Made by a program: the position numbers and the translations under genes
In this document: positions 14,219 through 18,167 of the stretch, piece after piece
How the letters are laid out: every line of letters begins with the position of its first letter
How positions within the stretch are numbered: position 1 is the stretch's first letter
The notes under the pieces: model-generated
Database searches by the model: none
Told to the model about the DNA's origin: nothing
What the model saw: the letters and a program-made list of their open reading frames with translations, nothing else
Assembly (NCBI GenBank): GCA_910588325.1
Contig: CAJUPP010000070.1
Location: 1 to 18,167, forward strand
DNA length: 18,167 bases
Reading direction: 5' to 3'
From: an uncultured Hungatella sp.
GTDB taxonomy: Bacteria > Bacillota > Clostridia > Lachnospirales > Lachnospiraceae

Positions 14219-15136
14219 CTATACAATTGTAAGTGTTTCGCCCATCCACGACTCAATCGTATCCAAGGGAAGTTCCAAAATTTCTGCAACATCTTTGACT
14301 GAAGTTCCTCTTTTCAGCATATTACGTGCCGTTTTTTTTGCCCTTTCAATATCGCCTTCTTGTCTGCCTTCCTTTCTGCCTTCTTGTCTGCCTTCCCTTC
14401 TGCCTTCCTTTCTGCCTTCGTCAATCAGCATCTTTCCAATCTGTGTCAATCCTAACACCTCCTTAATATACTGTCGGGTTTCTTTGTCTATTATCTTATC
14501 GGTAAAAGTTATCATTCCTGCCAAGACAAATATCTCTTTCTCCTGATCCGGTATCTTCCTTGCCAAATCCACACATGTTTTAATAGCTTCCTGTTTCTTA
14601 TCCGCTCCCTTGTAAGTTAAGGGCAACAGAACCAGATGCATAAGGACATCATCCGTTACCGTATTGTTCGCAATGCATGTACTGGCATCATCCAGCCATT
14701 CTTCCGACGAAACTCCTAACAAATAGGAGGGTTCTGTCCGTATACTGCAGGCAGTCCGGTTCCAGGCGGACTCTGTTTCCTCAATATCCGCAGTATATAA
14801 TACCATCATATGGATATCCGGGCACATCCCTTCCCTTAAATACCGTTCAGCAACATCCATGATATATTTTCCATACTTAATAAAATTGGTCTCCTTATAG
14901 GTGCTTTCATAATCTATAATCGCTATGCTTCCGTCCTCCAGCTCAAACAGGTTATCCATCCGGAGTTCCCTGGCCTGAACAATTGGGATATTGGTCGGCT
15001 TGGCGTCAACCACTTTTAAATCACTTTCCAGGCCAAACAGGGAAAGGCGTTTTCCCTTCATCCTCTCTCCAAAAAGTTTGGAAACAATGTCTTTATTTTG
15101 ATATGCAATAGTACTGTCCGTATCTGTCTTTCCCAT
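14219..15136 (-). CDS. Rpn-like PD-(D/E)XK nuclease / transposase-type protein
   Basis: The 305-residue protein resembles the Rpn (YhgA-like) recombination-promoting nuclease superfamily seen in many Clostridia. The N-terminal half carries a nuclease-like core: RMDNLFELEDGSIAIIDYES (59-78), with Asp61 and Asp75/Glu77 as candidate metal ligands. Thr79 stands where the family usually has Lys or Gln, so activity is uncertain. The middle is helical. Residues 241-261 are a tandem EGRK/EGRQ repeat, common in this group. The C-terminus (GTSVKDVAEILELPLDTIESW) is a short helix-turn-helix-like end. AAAGGGG precedes the ATG. It sits alone between the two inverted repeat-protein paralogs. Family call moderate, function unproven. 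Confidence 0.62.
   Translation of the reverse strand: MGKTDTDSTIAYQNKDIVSKLFGERMKGKRLSLFGLESDLKVVDAKPTNIPIVQARELRMDNLFELEDGSIAIIDYESTYKETNFIKYGKYIMDVAERYLREGMCPDIHMMVLYTADIEETESAWNRTACSIRTEPSYLLGVSSEEWLDDASTCIANNTVTDDVLMHLVLLPLTYKGADKKQEAIKTCVDLARKIPDQEKEIFVLAGMITFTDKIIDKETRQYIKEVLGLTQIGKMLIDEGRKEGRREGRQEGRKEGRQEGDIERAKKTARNMLKRGTSVKDVAEILELPLDTIESWMGETLTIV
14351..14419. repeat. 12-bp tandem repeats inside the Rpn-like gene
   Basis: Nearly six copies of a 12-bp unit, best seen as TCTGCCTTCCTT (14363-14374, 14375-14386, 14387-14398, 14399-14410, partial to 14419), plus a diverged unit at 14351. On the coding strand each gives four residues (EGRK/EGRQ/EGRR). Because 12 is a multiple of three, copy-number change keeps the frame. 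Confidence 0.85.
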
Positions 15137-15185
15137 CCGTATCCCCTTTAGTTCCCGTATGTTATTATATAAATTCTATATGTTT

Positions 15186-15215
15186 ATTATACTCTTGGTT
15201 ACTGTGGCATTGCAA
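15186..15215 (-). promoter_or_regulatory. Promoter of the Rpn-like gene
   Basis: On the minus strand TTGCAA (complement of 15210-15215), 18-bp spacer, TATAAT (complement of 15186-15191). Confidence 0.6.
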
Positions 15216-15451
15216 CATCTTTTTCAGTACAAATTCAATACCAAAATCGTAGTTAAAAATGCCTCAAAATCAACAGAAATCCCCCATTTTTACAACTGTT
15301 TTTCCCACCTCAATAATTCGGATTACCTGGTGAGGTTATGTGTGGGGGAATGGCACATAACGGAAAATAATGCGATATGGTTTATACAATGATTAACCGG
15401 ACAACCGCATCATAAGAACCTATTTCTGTTAAAACCATACAACAGAAACAA

Positions 15452-15500
15452 ATAAAAAACTGCTATACCGGAAATTATCTTCCAAATATAGCAGTTCTTT
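15452..15500 (-). terminator. Terminator of paralog C
   Basis: On the minus strand AAAGAACTGCTATATTTGGA pairs with the arm ending TATAGCAGTTTTTT, then ATTT. It is clearly homologous to the terminator of gene B, so the duplication that made B and C included their 3' flanks. Confidence 0.8.
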
Positions 15501-15578
15501 ATTTGGGGGTAACAGTCTAATCCAACAATAGTCTTCCCTAATGGATACTAACCTTCGGAAACTTGACTGAATTAATCG

Positions 15579-17150
15579 TTAGTCATTCTTTCGATCAACA
15601 CCCCACGTCGATATGGAAACTCCGTCCTTTTTCCCGGCGTCAGTCTTCGTTACTTTATACTGGTCGCCATCAACCTTTGTATAACCATTGGTGGAAGTTT
15701 TCAGTTTGCCGTTGGAGGTTACAATTACGTAGCTACCTCCCGCGATATACTCGGTAACCGTTCCACTGCTTCCTTTTCTGATTGCTACATCGCCGCCCCT
15801 TACTTCTACAATTGCGGTAGGATTGCCGTCATCCGCTTTTACCATATCTCCATCAGGACCATAATAGCAGCCATCAACTACTGCATTTGTAACTGCCCTT
15901 CCGGTTTTCTTATCGAAATAGTAATGATAGGTTTCGCCATCTTTTTCAACGGTCTGCTTGCCATACATCATCTGTCCCTTAACACCGTTACCCTTGTTGA
16001 AGTAATAAGTACCAGCCTCTAACTCTTTAAACGGAACTCCACCCCAAGTGCGATCCGACCTATTATCAACGGTTCCATCGGCACCGTCAATAGCCTTATC
16101 TTTCGTTTGAAGAATCTGCCGCCCATCTTTCATGGTACCGTCCGTATCAAACAGATAAATCTTACCGTTTATGGACTTAGCCCTCATCATTGCAGGATTC
16201 TCATCATCCGCAAAAGAATTAAATGGAACATTCTTCTTTTCATTTGTTCTGTCTCTGTAAGTTACCAGATAATAGTAATCATACTCTCCGTCATCATTCT
16301 TATCTGTGTAAACCCAGCCGCTTCCCTGCTTGGTTCCATAATAACTGCTGAATGTTTCCGCATTAGCGTTGGTAGCACTGATAGTATTGCTGGTAGCCAG
16401 AGCAGAATCATACCAGTCATCCAGCATAACACCATTTTCGTCAAAGGAATAATACCAGCCATTACTGTACCATACTTTTGGTGTTCCGGCTGCACTAGCT
16501 CTTCTTGCTTTGCCATTTCCATCAAAATTGAACCATTCTACAACATCATACTCGTCTCCTGCGGAATCCCAATCATCTGGTACTTCCAGTTCCTGCCAGT
16601 CTGTTAACGCGTATCCGCCAGCTGGATCGTCCGGAGTACAGTAATAGTTATTTTTATTCCCATCTTTTTCCTCATAATCAATAATCCATCCGGTAACCAT
16701 ACGTCCTTCCGTGTCAAAGAAGAAGGTTCTGTTTTTGCCGGCATAGTTAATGGAATATTTCTTAAAATCACTTACACCGCCGTCATCACACCTGTATGCC
16801 TTACCATTTGTTCCTAAATAGTACCAGAACATCTCCGGCTCTTCATCATTTACGGTTTCTCCCTCATCATTCATAACGCGGACCCACTGATTTTTCAGCC
16901 TTGCACCGACGCTGTTTACATAGTAATAAGCATCTGTATCGCCGTCATTTGGGGTGATCAACTTGCTCTTTGCCACTTCACCATTCTCATCAAGGAAGAA
17001 GTAATCAGAACCTGATCTTCTCCATTCACTGGTGATTCTCTCTCCATCGCTGTCCAGATAAACATATTCCCCATCGCCAATCTCAGTCCAACCAGCGGCG
17101 AAGGAAGTCATGGATGCACCGACAGCCAACAGAGCCGTTGCAGATAAAGC
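15579..17150 (-). pseudogene. Cell-wall-binding repeat protein 'C', paralog of B, 5' end removed by IS66 insertion
   Basis: From ALSATALLAVGASMTSFA onward the product matches B closely: WTEIGDGEYVYLDSDGER, SEWRRSGSDYFFLDENGE, FFFDTEGRMVTGW, IYLFDTDGTM, MMYGKQTVEKDGE, and a C-terminal SNGKLKTSTNGYTKVDG. About 523 residues of native coding sequence remain. The first ten codons (B has MRKQTKLVAA), the ribosome binding site and the promoter are missing; IS sequence begins at 17151. A GTG at 17189 inside the IS keeps the frame open and would add MVIFLSTILFDAY, but it has no ribosome binding site and lies in a terminator stem. The coding body shows no other stop, so inactivation is recent or the copy is kept as a donor. 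The two proteins differ most in the linkers and the last 60 residues. Confidence 0.8.
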
Positions 17151-17177
17151 GTAAGCGTCAAATAAGATAGTGGATAG

Positions 17178-17220
17178 AAAAATAACCACCAGCCGCTTAT
17201 ACTAAAAGGGCAGTGGTTAT
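17178..17220 (-). terminator. Terminator of the IS66 transposase gene
   Basis: On the minus strand ATAACCAC (complement of 17213-17220) pairs with GTGGTTAT (complement of 17182-17189), followed by TTTTTC. It stops transposase transcription just before the IS end and so blocks read-through into paralog C. Confidence 0.6.
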
Positions 17221-17221
17221 C

Positions 17222-18167
17222 TTATCGGCATCGTTCCTGTACCATGGGATCCCATGGCAGATAGTCATCCAGATATTCCGGATTTTCAAGAAATGTACTC
17301 CCCGGCATATCTGACAGGATATATTTTAGATACTTCATTGGCACAAGACCATTTGCTTTGGCTGTTTCTACCAATGTATAGATTCCGGCACTTGCGGCTG
17401 CTCCTTTCGGACTGCCCGCAAACAGCCAGTTCTTTCTTCCGATTACAAATGGACGGATGCAGTACTCAGCAAGTGAGTTGCTGATGGAACAATGCCCGTC
17501 TTCCAGATAATTAAAAAATTCCTGACGGTGATTCAATGCGTAACCAAACGCTTTGGACAGTTTGGATTTTGGAAGTTCTGAGACACCATTTTCTTCAACC
17601 CATGACCAAAAAGCCTCGAGAAGAGGCTTCTCGCGGATGAGACGTTCTTTTTTCTTTTGATCGGGCAGCAGTTCCTCCAGTTCTCCTTCTATATCAAACA
17701 ACTGGTTCAGCCGAAGGACCGCTTCCGCAGGTTTGGATGCTTCAGGGGTATGGACTTCCTTAGGAAGCGCATCTACAAAGGCACGGCGCAGATGGGTATA
17801 ACAAAGACATCTTTTTACACCCGGGATTCCATTGTATCCAGAATAAGCATCCGTATGGATGCAGCCGTTATACCCGTCCAGAAATGCTTCCGGATATTTC
17901 CCACTCCATCCTGGTTGATACTCGAAATACCGGATGGGAGTTTCTGCATCTTTAATGCTGCAGTAAACCCACATGTAAGAATCCGATGTATTCTTTCTCT
18001 CCGGTTCTTTCAGCACCTGTACATGGGTCTCATCGATATGCAGGTAATCCTGGTTCAGCAGTTCCTGCTTCAGGCGGCGGACCACATGGGATAGCCAGTC
18101 CCGGAAGACGACCAGAAGCCAGTTTGACATGGTCGCTCTGCTCAGCTTCAGTCCCAGGGCTTCCCAT
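17222..18167 (-). CDS. tnpC: IS66-family transposase TnpC, partial (N-terminal part off the window)
   Basis: The frame stays open to the window edge, so the start at 18130 (MSNWLL) is internal; upstream codons read LGLKLSRATMSNW, which is typical IS66 sequence. The visible 314 residues are the DDE catalytic part: HIDETHVQV with the first Asp, HTDAYSGY with the second Asp, CYTHLRRAFVDA, and NSLAEYCIRPFVIGRKNWLF containing the Glu. The C-terminus carries the usual short tail after GLVPMKYLKYIL. A full IS66 TnpC is about 500 residues, so the zinc-finger and coiled-coil N-terminus plus tnpA/tnpB are expected to the right. Confidence 0.93.
   Translation of the reverse strand, partial: WEALGLKLSRATMSNWLLVVFRDWLSHVVRRLKQELLNQDYLHIDETHVQVLKEPERKNTSDSYMWVYCSIKDAETPIRYFEYQPGWSGKYPEAFLDGYNGCIHTDAYSGYNGIPGVKRCLCYTHLRRAFVDALPKEVHTPEASKPAEAVLRLNQLFDIEGELEELLPDQKKKERLIREKPLLEAFWSWVEENGVSELPKSKLSKAFGYALNHRQEFFNYLEDGHCSISNSLAEYCIRPFVIGRKNWLFAGSPKGAAASAGIYTLVETAKANGLVPMKYLKYILSDMPGSTFLENPEYLDDYLPWDPMVQERCR

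Larger units (their letters stand above)
15137..15578. other. Gene-free stretch upstream of the Rpn-like gene and downstream of paralog C
   Basis: 442 bp with no supported gene. It holds the Rpn-like gene's promoter, a small TTTCTGTT/AACAGAAA inverted repeat (15423-15430, 15441-15448) and the terminator of paralog C. A 77-codon plus-strand ORF at 15159-15392 overlaps the promoter, has no ribosome binding site and looks spurious. Confidence 0.6.
17151..18167 (-). mobile_element. IS66-family insertion sequence, one end inside paralog C, other end off the window
   Basis: The element end is GTAAGCGTCAAATAAG (from 17151), matching the GTAAGCG start of IS66-family terminal repeats. The junction is exact: sequence from 17150 downward equals gene B codons, sequence above is IS. 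The family makes 8-bp target duplications; the candidate copy here is GATAAAGC (17143-17150), whose partner lies beyond the right edge. Confidence 0.85.

Noticed and set aside
14351..14419. Short regular repeats that could suggest a CRISPR-like array
   Set aside because: Units are 12 bp without spacers and lie in frame in a coding sequence as EGRK-type codons.
15159..15392. Plus-strand ORF of 77 codons upstream of the Rpn-like gene
   Set aside because: It overlaps the likely Rpn promoter, lacks a ribosome binding site, and its hydrophobic start is explained by AT-rich sequence.
17151..17189. GTG at 17189 as a genuine alternative start giving paralog C a new signal peptide
   Set aside because: No ribosome binding site, it lies in a terminator stem, and the added residues lack the basic N-region of a signal peptide.

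Overview
The window looks like a chromosome segment of a low-to-mid GC Firmicute, most likely a gut Lachnospiraceae (Clostridium XIVa type). The basis is the gene order rho end - rpmE - DUF1385 - prmC - prfA, AGGAGG-type ribosome binding sites, sigma-A-like promoters, and secreted cell-wall-binding repeat proteins. The genus call is inference; no rRNA or tRNA was seen.

Region 1 (1-8690) is mostly housekeeping. A rho 3' remnant with a broken frame is followed by a translation cluster: rpmE (L31), a DUF1385/YqhQ membrane protein, prmC (release-factor methyltransferase) and prfA (RF1). A 155-bp palindromic element sits between yqhQ and prmC. Next come a divergent pair (KdgF-like cupin on minus, SDR oxidoreductase on plus), then glmM (peptidoglycan precursor synthesis) and leuA (leucine synthesis), each with its own readable promoter. 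Hairpin terminators separate most units.

Region 2 (8700-12252) is a surface-decoration locus. A minus-strand gene encodes an unusual three-part protein: winged helix, LicC-like phosphocholine cytidylyltransferase, LicA-like choline kinase. Downstream of it lies a secreted protein made almost only of choline-binding-type (CW_binding) repeats. Another palindromic element between them supplies the last codons and stop of the licC-licA gene. A 22-bp palindrome lies upstream of its promoter.

Region 3 (12253-18167) is accessory and recombination-prone. Two paralogous secreted repeat proteins (B, plus; C, minus) form a large imperfect inverted repeat. Their 5' coding ends share identical stretches of 53 and 54 bp. 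Between them are a palindromic repeat and an Rpn/PD-(D/E)XK nuclease gene carrying 12-bp tandem repeats. Copy C has lost its promoter and start because an IS66-family element, running off the right edge, is inserted in its signal-peptide codons. The IS also places a terminator in front of C.

Working idea (inference): the licC-licA protein makes CDP-choline for a phosphocholine-bearing envelope polymer. The repeat proteins dock on that polymer. Inverted copies B and C act as an expressed gene and a silent cassette that can exchange by homologous recombination. The choline transporter and transferase (LicB, LicD) are not in the window.
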